Shown here piece after piece: positions 44,241 to 55,259 of a stretch of DNA of 64,000 nucleotides. The stretch is from Bretschneidera sinensis (lineage: Eukaryota; Streptophyta; Magnoliopsida; Brassicales; Akaniaceae). The stretch is taken from the NCBI GenBank assembly GCA_023935145.1, contig CM043702.1, forward strand, positions 77,531,320 to 77,595,319, written 5' to 3'. The translations under genes and the position numbers were made by a program. Below the pieces are notes generated by a model that was not told where the DNA came from, made no database searches, and saw only the letters and a program-made list of their open reading frames with translations. Each line of letters starts with the position of its first letter. Position 1 is the stretch's first letter.

Positions 44241-44815
44241 ACCCTTTGTGATAATTCTTTTTAATCGGAATTGAACTGTATAGCTTCAGAATTGCCTAGT
44301 TCCTCGTCGAGAGAACTTGTTGATAGTGGTCAACTCCTAAAAAGGAGCGGTGTGACTAAAGTCATAATTCTTGTTTGACCAAAGTGAAACTGTACGGCTT
44401 CAAAAGCGCCTAGTTCCACGTCAGGAGGAATTGTTGACTGTAGTCAGCTTTTAAAGAGGATCGATGTGACTAAAGTCATAATTCCTGTTTGACCAGGGTG
44501 GAACTGTACAACTTTGGAACCGCATAGTTTCATGTCAGGAAGAATTATTGACTGTGGTCAACTGTTGAAGATGAGCGATATGACTCCTGTTTAACCGAGG
44601 TGGAACTGTATTACTTCGGAAGCGCCTATTTCCGTGTTGGGAGGAATTGTTAACTATGATGAACTCTTGAAGAGGAGCAATATGACTAAATTTGTAATTC
44701 TTGTTTGATTGTGGTGGAACTGTGCGTCTTTGGAAGTGCCTAGTTCCACTTCGGGAAGAATTGTTTATTGTAGTCAGCTCTTGAAGATGAGCGATGCTTA
44801 GGCTTTGATGGAGCT
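44241..44815 (+). repeat. 114-bp tandem array, five units, in element C leader
   Basis: The anchor GGAACTGTA recurs with 114, 114, 102 and 114 bp spacing (44274, 44388, 44502, 44604, 44718). Each unit includes GCGCCTAGTTCCACGTC-like, GGAGGAATTGTTGACT and GAGCGATGTGACTAAAGTCAT. One unit has a 12-bp deletion. Non-coding. Confidence 0.92.
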
Positions 44816-45266
44816 ATGCAGCTTCGTAGAATTTAAACTTTATGAGAATTGGAATTTTTTTACATATTTTTCTTTGAGCTTGGGCTCGTTAAGCCTACTT
44901 GAAATATTCGATTGATGTTTCTGAACCTATACCTTTGTGATGGGACATTTTAATCCCCGATGTGCCTTTATGAGCTGTCACATTTAATGATCGAGTGAAC
45001 GTTTCAACTGCCTGAAGCACTTTTTTGTCAACATAAAGGGCATATTAGTCATGCGACATTGCAACGGTTCACTTTTCAAAGGCTATTTAAAGGATCCCTT
45101 GCTTCTTAGTTTTTCTTATTTCCTTCATTTTGGTTGTTTTCCATCTCTCAGAGCTCCAAGTCTCCTTTACTTTTTAGAGTTCTATGAGAGTCTTCTTTTT
45201 CTTTTCAAGTCTCTTCAAGCTTCCAGATTTCTCTTTTCTATTTTGGTAAGTTTTCTTCTCCCCACT
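44816..45266 (+). other. Element C leader, promoter-like end
   Basis: Includes GCTATTTAAAGGA (about 45082) and a pyrimidine-rich stretch (45100-45260) with CTCTCAGAGCTC. The last five bases, CCACT, are the left duplication of Athila-3, and the sequence continues at 63177 as TCTTTTTTTTTGTCACGCC. Confidence 0.5.
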
Positions 45267-46688
45267 TGATTACGCCCAAAGAGTAACGCGGTAGATGTAG
45301 CACGGCTTTGGGGTGTCGATTCCATAGGGAAACAAGTTAACTACAAAAGAAGGTAAACCTCAACACGAATGGTAAAGATTAAATGAAAGAATTTGAGTTT
45401 TGATAGTAATTGTGTAAATAGTTGTGTGAATATATTATGGAGAAGCAACAAGGTTCCGAGAATCCTCCCTAGGTTCATTGCCTTATCCCAATCATGATTC
45501 AGTTGTTTTTATCTCGATTGCAAGTTTCATATTCCAAACAGGAAATCAGCAAATATTCAATTAAGAACAAATATAAACCCTAATGTAATTGCTTATGAAA
45601 TACTCATTGATTTTGATTCAAGCACACATGACTTATCTTATAGAGTTATCAAGAAACGACAATATATCACCATGACAATATCGCAGTAATTGACAACCCT
45701 AAAAGAGAAATCTACCAGACTCAATCACACCCGAACAACTTGACATAAGAATAGCAAGACTAGACTTATATGGAGAAGAAGTATGCAATCACCGATTTAA
45801 GAAAATCTAAGATAAAAAGTGCAGCTGTCACATGAACCCTAATTCTTCTTGTTTGATCAAAGAATAAATCATAAACAATGTTCTAACATTAAATCCTTAT
45901 AACCAAATCAAGACTAGAAAGTAAGAACAACTACACCTAGGGATTCATCCCTTCGCCTTGCTTGGAGATTAGTTTGCCATGGGAGAGAGTGTGGTAGCCT
46001 TTATGATGTTTTTCCCAGCCTCCGGCCTCTAATCGATGTCCCTTTTACAAACCCTAAGTGGTCTGTTTATAATACACAAGGTCCAAGGGTGTTTTAGGGT
46101 TTAAAAAGTCATTAAAATCCTAATTAGGTCAAAGTTTGGAGAAGAAAAGCATGTGTGCGCTGCGGTGCTGGCTGAGGAGCACTGCGGTGCTGGCTGTTGG
46201 GCAAGATGAGGAGGTTTCTAGGCACCGCGGTGCTGGTTGGTGCTGTTCTGGAGGCCTGACCTTGGTCTACTAAAACTGCCATAACTTTCTCTAGGAAAAT
46301 CATTTTGACGAGCCGTAAAATTCTCCAGAAAATAGACTTCCGGATCTTTCTAAGAATATATAGCTGATCTCCTGGTTCTTCTTGCATCAATACATTTTAA
46401 TTTGTAAAGATGATTGATTTGTACGGGCAATTCTGGCAATTTAGTGAAACTCCTTTCCAAGTGCTTGTGAACCTTCACTCCGGTGTTCATCGAGTCATTG
46501 TACTTTAAGCAATGATAGCTTTTCCATCTCTTTTGAACTTAAAGTACCTGAAAATGCATCAAAATAGATTAATGATCTAAGAATGACACTTTAGAGTTAT
46601 TAAGGTATAAAAGTGCAATTCAAACCTAGATCAACCCTAAAATACTAACAATTAAGTACTGTAAAGATTCATTTTATGACTCTCATCA
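45267..46688 (-). repeat. Athila-3 3' LTR (1422 bp)
   Basis: On the plus strand TGATTACGCCC...CTCTCATCA. GC-rich CTGCGGTGCTGGCTG units at 46155-46245. Followed inward by AACCCCCAACTAGC, the polypurine tract (minus strand). Confidence 0.93.
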
Positions 46689-47951
46689 TAACCCCCAACT
46701 AGCTTATTGCTAGCAATTCAAGCGAAAACAAGAGATGAATCCTATAGTAGGAATCAAAACAAAGTAAAGCAATGCTAGTGTTAAACCAAGAGTAATTCAC
46801 TTTTTGTCTCAAAAATCGCATATAACACAGCACATAGAATCATTAAATTTCACCCAAGTCCAAAAGTAATCTAAACATCAATCTTAAAATTGTTATCGAC
46901 TCTTAACATCCATCTTACCACAATCCATTAATCCAAACACCCGGATGATTTTATGCACAACATTCATGAATACAAGTCTTGGCCTCTAAAATATATTAAA
47001 TTGCGTGACATCAATCACAAATCAAGCTCCATAGGCTTACTTTTCAAATCACTCTCCACTATTGTAGAAAAAATCACACTATATTGGATCAATAGGTCTT
47101 TAATAAACTTGTAACGTTAGGCTAAGGTAAAGGTTAAAAAAGAATGGGAAGGATTCACAAGTAAAAGAACTCAATCTCTTAGTTTTAAACACAACCACTT
47201 TAAGCACTGGATAACCTTCAACACCCAACTCTTTCAACCATTTTTTATAAGAGCATATCTCTTAATAAGTCACCATTTTTCTTTTCTTTTCTTTTTTCTT
47301 TGCCATAATTTCTTTTCTTTTGTGTTTTGGCATAAGACCATCCACCTCCTTTTTTCATTTTTTATACTCTTTTCCTCAACCCCAAGCTTATCTTCTTTAG
47401 TGTACTTGGGTTATGGTTCTCATATTTCCATCCTTACTACTTTTAAGTGCTTCTCAACAAATGTGTATAACTAAGTTCTTTTAAAAGAAAGGTAAGGATA
47501 AAATATCTGTATGCTCATAAAGGTGAGTAAATGGGCTATTGAAAGAAACAAGGCTCAAATTCTTTTTCAAGAAAAAGGCTCAAACAGGTGACTAGTGATG
47601 AATATAGCAAGGGTAAGTTCGAAAGGCTCAAACGGTCCAAAAATGGCCTATATCATATCCTAAGTAGTGTGCATTCTAGGAATTCACCTCAATATTTTAT
47701 CAAATAAGTTCTAGAGCTTGTTGAGACCGCAAAAGTATTCACAAAACAATCACATATAAAACTTCTCTAAATGTTTTAGACTAATCATACAATCTTACTG
47801 CAAACTAGAGTCTCAAACCAAGTTAAGATTGATACTTAAATTATTCTCAAACCGAAGCAAGATTTAACTACTTCTAAACGCTATATGCTATCTCAATTAG
47901 GCTCATATCATTGACATGTGAATTAACTTTAAGGCTAACACAATGCATGCT
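46689..47951 (-). other. Athila-3 untranslated 3' region, outer part
   Basis: Homologous to 17996-19320, 32600-33990 and 55640-56935. Interrupted at 47951 by Athila-4; ATGCT (47947-47951) is that element's left duplication. No real reading frame. Confidence 0.8.
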
Positions 47952-48160
47952 TGATGAGAGTCATATAATGCATCTAAACAATACTTAATTGTTAGCATTA
48001 TAGGGTTGATCTCGGTCGTAATCACACTTTTACATGTTAATAACTCTAAAGTGATATTCATAAATCATTGACTTAATTCGATGCATTTTCAGGTGCTTTG
48101 AGTACAAAAGAGATGATAAAGCGATCCATGTTTAAAGCGCCAAAAGATCTTGGGTGTCGG

Positions 48161-48334
48161 TGCTCGTATTTGTCCAAGGTTTAGACATGTCCAAACATGA
48201 TTCAAAGATAGTTAAAGTCTAAACTAAGGTTGGAATAATAGAGTACAGTAAGTTAAAAGACTGGACGCAAGTGTGTGCATCACTTTGGAGCAAGGTAAGG
48301 GTAGGCACACTAGTGTTTGCACTTCTGCATACAA
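48161..48334 (+). repeat. Copia-2-type LTR segment inside Athila-4 5' LTR
   Basis: TATTTGTCCAAGGTTTAGAC, ATGGTTAAAGTCTAAACTAAGG-like, CAGTAAGTTAAAAGACTG, GTGTGTGCATCACTTTGGAG and GCACACTAGTGT follow the same order as the first ~185 bp of the Copia-2 LTR (38389 onward). Its start coincides with the copia LTR's TG end. Also present at 57144-57318. Confidence 0.9.
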
Positions 48335-48683
48335 GCTAAAGGAGTTTCACTAAATTGACAGAATTTCCCATACAGATCAATCATCTTTGTAGATTAAACT
48401 GTATTGATGTAGGAAGAACCAGGAGATGAGCCATATATTCTTAGAAAGATCCAGAAGTCTATTTTCTGGAGAATTTTATGGTTCATAAAAAGGAGTTTTC
48501 TAGAGAAAGTTATGGCAGTTTTAGTAGACACATGTCAGGCCTCCAGATCAGCATCCACCTAGCGCCGCGCCCCTCACTTTCCAGCGCTGCACTCTCAATT
48601 TCCAGCTCCCACTCAGTCCAAGACCAAATTAGGGCTGCACAATGATATTTTCTGGACCAAAATGGCCCTAACTACTTGTGATC

Positions 48684-48692
48684 TATAAATAG
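48684..48692 (+). promoter_or_regulatory. TATA box in Athila-4 5' LTR
   Basis: TATAAATAG after the GC-rich module; repeated at 58238 in the 3' LTR. Confidence 0.65.
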
Positions 48693-49592
48693 ATGCTTAA
48701 AGAGTGTGCAGCCAACATTCATTTTCAAGAAAGAAAAGAGAGAGCAAGGTTTTGGGATCCAAGTTTTCTTTGGTTGCAAATCAAGGGGAGAACATCCATA
48801 TTGTTCATCCACCTTGAACTCCATGGCCAAATCAAGGGGAGAGCATCCATATTGTTCTTCCACCTTGATTTCGATGGCCAACTAATCATCTTACAAGGGA
48901 AAGGGATGAATCTTTAGGGATTTATTGTTCTTTATTTCCTGTTCTTGATTTAGTTGTACGGATTTATTGTTGAATATTGTTTATGAATTATTCATTGATT
49001 AAGTAAGAAGGATTTTGAGTTCATGTGATAGATGCACTTTTTATTCATCTTCTTTTAGATTCTCTTAATCCGGTGATTGCATCCTTCTCCTCCATTGAGG
49101 TTGTTTGGATGTGATTGATTCCGGTAGATTTATCTTATTGATTGTCCATTACTGCGATATTGTCATTAAAGATATATTGTTGTTTCTTGATAATCTTTAA
49201 GATCGGTCATGTGTGCATGAACTGGAATCAATGATTAATTTGTAGCAATTATATTAGAGTTATAAATGTGCTTGATTGAATATATTCCGATTGCTTGTTT
49301 GGAAGGTGAAACTTGCAATCGAGATAAAATCAATTGAATCAAGAGTGGAAATAGGGAACGAACCTAAGGAGGATTCCCGAAACCTTGTTATTTCTCATTT
49401 ATATTTCATTTACATTTACACAATTTTTCTCACATTATCTCATTATCAAAACCCAAAAATCTTTCGTTTAACTTTTATCATTCGTTTTAAGGTTTATAAA
49501 TTTTCCTTTGTACCTAACTTGTTTCCCTGTGAAATCGACACCCCAAAGCCGTACTACAATAACCGTGTTATACTTTGGGTGTAACCAAATTT

Positions 49593-49610
49593 TGGCGCCG
49601 CTGCCGGGGA
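49593..49610 (+). other. Athila-4 primer binding site
   Basis: TGGCGCCGCTGCCGGGGA, five bases after the LTR; the typical Athila primer site with one change. Confidence 0.92.
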
Positions 49611-49739
49611 AACATGCTTAAGTACAAGGAAAATTGTCAACTCTAAGTGTGACGGTAAAAGAATCGTAAATATTTTTCTTTTCAGCAGTTTGTAAATATG
49701 ATAATATCGTACCTTTACTTTGGTTTTGATTTTCTAATT

Positions 49740-49852
49740 TTCTTTTATTATTCTATTTTATTTATTTATTTATTATTCTGTTTTATGTATTTATTTGTTA
49801 CTCTGTTTTATTTATTTATTTATTTATTACTCTGCTTTATTTATTTATTCCC
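49740..49852. repeat. TTTATTTA tandem repeat in Athila-4 leader
   Basis: Three to four copies of a roughly 36-bp unit made of TTTATTTATTTATTA and CTCTG(T/C)TTTA, between primer site and gag. Low complexity. Confidence 0.75.
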
Positions 49853-49871
49853 CCTCTAAATTAATTGGTGC

Positions 49872-51330
49872 ATGCTTAAACTGAGAGATTCGCGAGGTAG
49901 ATTCATTAGAGGACCCGAATTAGAGTTACCCTCTCCTTCCACCTCCATTGGTGAAACCTCGCCTAGATCAAACCATAGTGCACCCCCATCAGAGAATTTA
50001 GAGGATTTTGTTAACATGGCTGAAAATCCTAATGAGAATGGCGCTAGGACACTTAAAGATTACCTACATCCTAGCCGGACAGCCACACCATCGTGCATTA
50101 TGTTTCCAGCCAATAATCATCATCAAGATTTTAAAACAAGGATGATACAACTTCTCCCTACTTTTCATGGCATGGAAAACGAAAACCCCTATGTGCACAT
50201 TAGAGAATTTGAGGAAGTAGTTGCGACTTTCCATAGTCACGATGCAACTGATGATATCGTGAGACTCAAGTTTTTTCCTTTCTCCTTGAAGGATAAACTT
50301 AAGAGTTGGTTATACTCGTTGAGACCATGATCAATTGGGTCATGGAATGAGATGACCCAAGTCTTTTTTAACAAGTACTTCCCTCAACATAAGACTAATG
50401 CATTGAAAAGACAAATCTCCACCTTTGCACAAAAGGAAAACGAGACTTTGTATCAGTTTTAGGAGAAATTTAAAGAGCTGTTAAGTATGTGTCCACATCA
50501 TGGGTACGAAAATTGGCATTTAGTGAGCTATTTCTATGAGGGTCTTACCTATAGAGAATGCTAATTTGTCGAGATGATGTGTAATGGTGAGTTTTTGCAA
50601 AAAGACCCTGATGAGGCTATTGAGTACCTCAATGAGCTTGCTAAAAAAGCTCACACATGGACTGGACCTAGTGCTACTGAGAGCACAAATAGGTCACGAC
50701 CTATGGGAAACCCTAGTGGTGGAGGAATCTACCATCTTAGGGAAGAGGATAACCTTAAAGCCAAGGTCGAGATGCTTACTAGGGAGTTAGAGGCATGAAA
50801 AACTAAAAAACCAACACACATGGTTAATCAGGCCGAACCTTTGGAATCATGTTTTGTGTGTGGTAGGGTTGATCATCCTGCCCAAGATTATCCCACATTT
50901 GTGGACATAAGAGGGCTGTACAAGGAACAATGCAATACCTTAGGTATGTACAAGAAGCCCTCAGCACCCTTCTCTAACACTTATAATCCGGGGTGGCGAA
51001 ATCACCCCAACTTCAGTTGGAAATCTGAAAATCAGCAGCACGCACAGCCCCCTAGATCATACCCAGCACCTTATCATGCACTCTCATCTTCTAGAAATTC
51101 TTTAGAAGACACCTTACATGTTTTTATAGAAGCACAAGGCAAGACAAACCAAAAGTGTGAGGCTTTAATTACACAGTTGGTTGAGGAAAACAAAGAAATA
51201 AGGAGCCAAGTGTTTAAATTAATGAGCTCCTTGAGTGTGACTAAGAGAGGTAAGTTCCCTGCCCAAGCTCAGTCCATACCTCATGGTCAACATATGGCAC
51301 AAGAAAATGTGAAAGATATAAATGCCATTG
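49872..51330 (+). pseudogene. Athila-4 gag
   Basis: MLKLRDSRGRFIRGPELELP start; TPSCIMFPANN, MIQLLPTFHGME, YVHIREFEEVVATF, FFPFSLKDKLKSWLYSLRP, KRQISTFAQKENETLYQF, CPHHGYENW, MMCNGEFLQKDPDEAIEYL. Zinc knuckle CFVCGRVDHPAQDY has Tyr for the last Cys. One reading frame runs from 49872 through protease to 52541, interrupted by stops at 50328, 50460, 50562 and 50796. Three of these equal CGA-to-TGA, TGG-to-TAG and CAA-to-TAA when compared with sister copies. Confidence 0.9.
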
Positions 51331-52541
51331 TGACCCGAAGTGGTAAGTCACTACACATTCCACCAGAGAATAAACCCGAGAATGTGAGAAAGGGTCAAAC
51401 CAGTAGTGAAACCGAACTGTCTAAAGACCTTGAAGTGACCAAAAATCCTGTTAAGGCACCATTCCCCCAAGCCTTAAAATCCAACAAGAAAAATCTAGAA
51501 ATAAATGATGAAATCCTTGAGAACTTAAGGAAAGTGAAACTTAATCTCCCACTTTTTCATGTGATTAAACAAGTCCCCACCTATGCAAAATTTCTCAAAG
51601 ATTTATGCACAATTAAGAGGAAACATCATGTCAAGAAAACAACTTTCCTAACTGAGCAAGTTAGTGCACTAATTGAGCAAAGAATTCTCCCGAAATACAA
51701 AAATCCGGGCTGTCCTACCATTGCTTGCAACATTGGAAATCATGAGGTTGGACAAGCCTTACTAGATCTAGGAGCTAGTGTAAACCTGATACCATTTTCC
51801 ATTTACTTACAGCTAGGGTTAGGAGAAATCAAACCAACCGGCATGGTATTACAATTGACTGATCGTTCAGTCAAAGTACTCCGAGGTGTGGTTGAGGATG
51901 TTTTGATTCAAATTGATAAATTTTATTATCCTGTTGATTTCTTAATTCTTGATACTACTTCTACTGTAGACACTAACTCTAAAATCCCTTTGATTTTGGG
52001 TAGACCTTTTCTTGCTACTGCGAATGCTCTAATAAATTGTAGGAATGGACTCATGAAGCTGTCCTTTGGCAACATAACCCTTGAAGTAAATATTTTCAAT
52101 GTTGCAAAACAGCCCGAAGATGAGGACGAAAACCACCAGCTTTACATGATCGAGTCACTCGTCAATGAGGGAGTTTTCTTAACTCATGATTATGACCCTC
52201 TTGAAAATTTTCTTGTTAATTCTGAGATAGATTTATTTGTTGATAAAACTGATGTAATTGATATATGTGCTGTTTTTGACAAATTACAGGATTATGGAAA
52301 TCGGGCATGGAAACCAAGGTTTGAGGAGCTGCCCGAAAGAAGCAAGACTCAAGTCCCCTCAAGTGTGGAAGCACCTAAAGTCGAATTGAAGCCACTACCT
52401 AAGGGTCTAAAACATGCCTTTTTCGGTCCAGGTGATACCTTTCCTGTTATTATTTCTTCTGAATTATCTGAGACCCAAGGTAAGAGATTAATTCAAACTT
52501 TAAATGAACACAAATCAGCCCTGGGATGGAGCATCCCCTGA
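51331..52541 (+). pseudogene. Athila-4 aspartic protease region
   Basis: Same frame as gag. Linker TRSGKSLHIPPENKPEN, KKTTFLTEQVSALIEQRILP, then ALLDLGASVNLIPFSIYLQL (about 51757), FYYPVDFLILDTTSTVD, KIPLILGRPFLATANALINC. It runs on to KHAFFGPGDTFPVIISSELS and KSALGWSIP. A deletion of about eight codons (Athila-2 has ADIKGIS here) near 52535 shifts the frame into RT. The protease itself has no stop and its motifs are complete. Confidence 0.9.
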
Positions 52542-53850
52542 TCTGCTCCCATAAAATAAATCTGGATGAAAGAACCAGTCCTCGTAGAGACCCTCAATGT
52601 AGGCTTAACCCCACTATGAAAGAAGTAGTGAAAAATGAAGTGCTAAAACTATTAGATGCGGGTATTATATATCCCATAGCTGATAGTAAGTGGGTAAGCC
52701 CTATGCAAGTCGTCCCTAAAAAGTCCGGAGTCACTGTGAGAAAGAATGACCTAGGAGAGTTAGTCCCTACCAAGCTTGTGACCAGGTGGCATATGTGCAT
52801 TGATTACAGAAAATTAAATGCTGCCACCCAGAAAGACCACTACCCACTCTCTTTTTTTGACCAAATTCTTGAGCGTGTAGCTGGTCATCCCTTTTACTAT
52901 TTTCTAGATGGCTATTATGGTTACTATCAAATAGAAATTGCATTAGAAGACCAAGAAAAGACAATATTTACTTGTCCCTTTGGCACCTATGCTTTTCGTA
53001 GAATTTCATTTGGATTATGTGACGCCCTTACTACTTTTCAACGCTGCATGATGAGTATTTTTAGTGACATTGTTGAAAATTGCATGGAGGTTTTTATGGA
53101 TGACCTAACTGTTTTTGGATCTTCATTTGAAACATGCTTAATGAATTTAGAAAAAGTATTAATTCGCTGCGAGGAAAAAGAATTGGTTTTAAATTGGGAA
53201 AAATGTCATTTCATGGTACCATCCGGTATTGTCTTAGGGCATATTGTCTCTTCTAAAGGAATAGAGGTTGATCAATCTAAGATTGAATTAATCTCGAAAT
53301 TACCTGCCCCTAAGACAATAAAGGATGTGAGATCTTTCCTTGGTCATGCTGGTTTTTATAGGAGGTTCATACAAAAATTTTCAAATATATCTAGACCACT
53401 ATGTGCCCTCCTAGTTAAAGATACCCCTTTTGAGTGGACTAAAGCTTGTCAAGAGGCCTTTAAAGCGCTGATTGGCAAGCTTACTTCCGCACCTATAATG
53501 CAGTCGCCGGATTGGACTTTACCTTTTAAAATCATGTGCGATGCTAGTGACTACGCTGTAGGTGCTGTTCTTGGACAATGAAGGGAGGGTAAACCTTTTG
53601 TCATTTACTATGCTAGTAAGACTTTAAATAGTGCTCAAATGAATTACTCTACAACTGAAAAAAAGTTGCAAGCTGTAGTATTTGCTTTAGATAAATTTCA
53701 TGATCATTTAATTGGTTCTCCTATCCTTATTTTTACAGATCATGCAGCCCTCAAATATCTTCTTACGAAGAAGGATGCTAAGGCATGACTAATCCGATGG
53801 ATTCTCCTCTTGCAAGAATTTGATTTCACCATCAAAGATAAAAAAAAGGA
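52526..53850 (+). pseudogene. Athila-4 reverse transcriptase and RNase H
   Basis: A 351-codon open frame (52526-53581): LLDAGIIYPIADSKWVSP, MCIDYRKLNAATQKDHYPL, FYYFLDGYYGYYQI, FTCPFGTYAFRR, catalytic FMDDLTVFGSSF (near 53094), SFLGHAGFYRRFI. RNase H: IMCDASDYAVGAVLG, YSTTEKKLQAVVFALDKFHD, ILIFTDHAALKYL, WILLLQEFDFTIKD. Stops at 53579 and 53786 fit CGA-to-TGA; a frameshift lies in an A-run near 53842. Confidence 0.92.
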
Positions 53851-55259
53851 GTGGAGAACGTAGTGGCTGACCATTTATCCAGGCTCACTTTTGTGGACAC
53901 TCGTGATGACATGCCAATCAAAGATGATTTTCTCGATGAGCAATTACTCTCCATTACTTCTCTACCATGGTTTGCTCACATCATAAATTATTTGGCTACA
54001 AGTGAAATACCTATGGATTGGAGCGCCCAGGACAAGAGGAAATTCTTATATGAGGTATGTAATTTTTTTTGGGATGACCCCTATCTTTTCAAGTACTGCC
54101 CTGACCAAATTGTAAGGCGTTGCATCCCTAATGAAGAGATTGCGAGTGTGTTAGAATTTTGTCACTCCCAAGCTTGTGGAGGCCACTTTTCGATGAAAAA
54201 AACTGCTGCAAAAATTTTGCAGTGTGGATTTTATTGGCCTACCTTGTTTAGAGATGCCAACACATATTGTCGCTCTTGTGAAAGGTGTCAAAAGTTAGGA
54301 GCTGTGTCGCGCCAAAATATGATGCCCATGAACCCTATTTTAGTGATTGAAATCTTTGATTATTGGGGCATCGATTTAATGGGACACTTTCCCCCTTCCT
54401 TTGGATACCAGTATATCATTGTAGCAATAGATTATGTATCCAAGTGGGTAGAGGCAGCAGCTTGTTGAAACAATGATAACGGAACGGTGATTCAATTCCT
54501 TAAAGAAAAGGTGTTGTCTCGATTTGGTACACCACTTGCTATAATTAGTGATCGAGGTACACATTTTTTCAACCGTTCTTTTGAAGCTTTAATGAAAAAA
54601 AATGGGGTATTACATAAAATCTCTATTGCCTATCATCCTGAGACTAGTGGACAAGTGGAGCTGGCTAATAGGGAGATTAAACAAATTTTAGAAAAAACGG
54701 TTAACCCCGATCGCAAAGATGGGTCTTCGAGACTAACTGATGCGCTTTGGGCTTACCGTACAACCTTTAAAACTCCCTTAGGTACGTCACCTTATCGGCT
54801 TGTTTTTGGAAAGCCTTGCCACTTACCCGTGGAGCTCGAGCATCGAGCTTATTAGGCCATCAAGTCTTTTAATTTTGACATGGGCGAAGCAGGTAAACTT
54901 CGAAAATATCAGCTGACCGAGTTAGAAGAATTAAGAAACGATGCTTATGAAAATTCTAGAATCTATAAGGCTAAGATGAAGGTATTCCATGACAAAAACA
55001 TTTTGAGGAAAACATTTAAACCCAATGATCGAGTGTTCTTATATGACTCCAGACTTCATAAGCATCCTTGGAAACTTCGGTCAAGATGGACCGACCCTTT
55101 TATAGTAAAAATGTTTTTGAAAATGGGGCGGTAGAAATTGAGGATACTAGAGATGGTCGGGTCTTTAAAGTAAACGGTCAACGACTTAAGATCTTAATCG
55201 ATAGACATGATCCGGAAGTGGAAGACATTCCGCTTATGGATCCGATCTTCTCACCTTGA
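53851..55259 (+). pseudogene. Athila-4 integrase
   Basis: Linker NVVADHLSRL and WSAQDKRKFLYEV. Zinc region FCHSQACGGHFSMKKTAAK and CRSCERCQKLG. Core YWGIDLMGHFPPSFGYQY (Asp), [18 protein letters not shown] (Asp), [20 protein letters not shown] (Glu), then [21 protein letters not shown]-terminal part RVFLYDSRLHKHPWKLRSRW and NGQRLKILID to the end at 55259. Stops at 54466 (CGA-to-TGA) and 54853 (TGG-to-TAG), frameshift near 55105. All three catalytic acids are present. Confidence 0.92.

Larger units (their letters stand above)
47952..49587 (+). repeat. Athila-4 5' LTR (1636 bp)
   Basis: TGATGAGAGTCAT...GTGTAACCA. Contains the copia-LTR-derived segment 48161-48334, a GC-rich CCAGCGC(C/T)GC stretch (48545-48605) and TATAAATAG at 48684. 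Confidence 0.94.
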
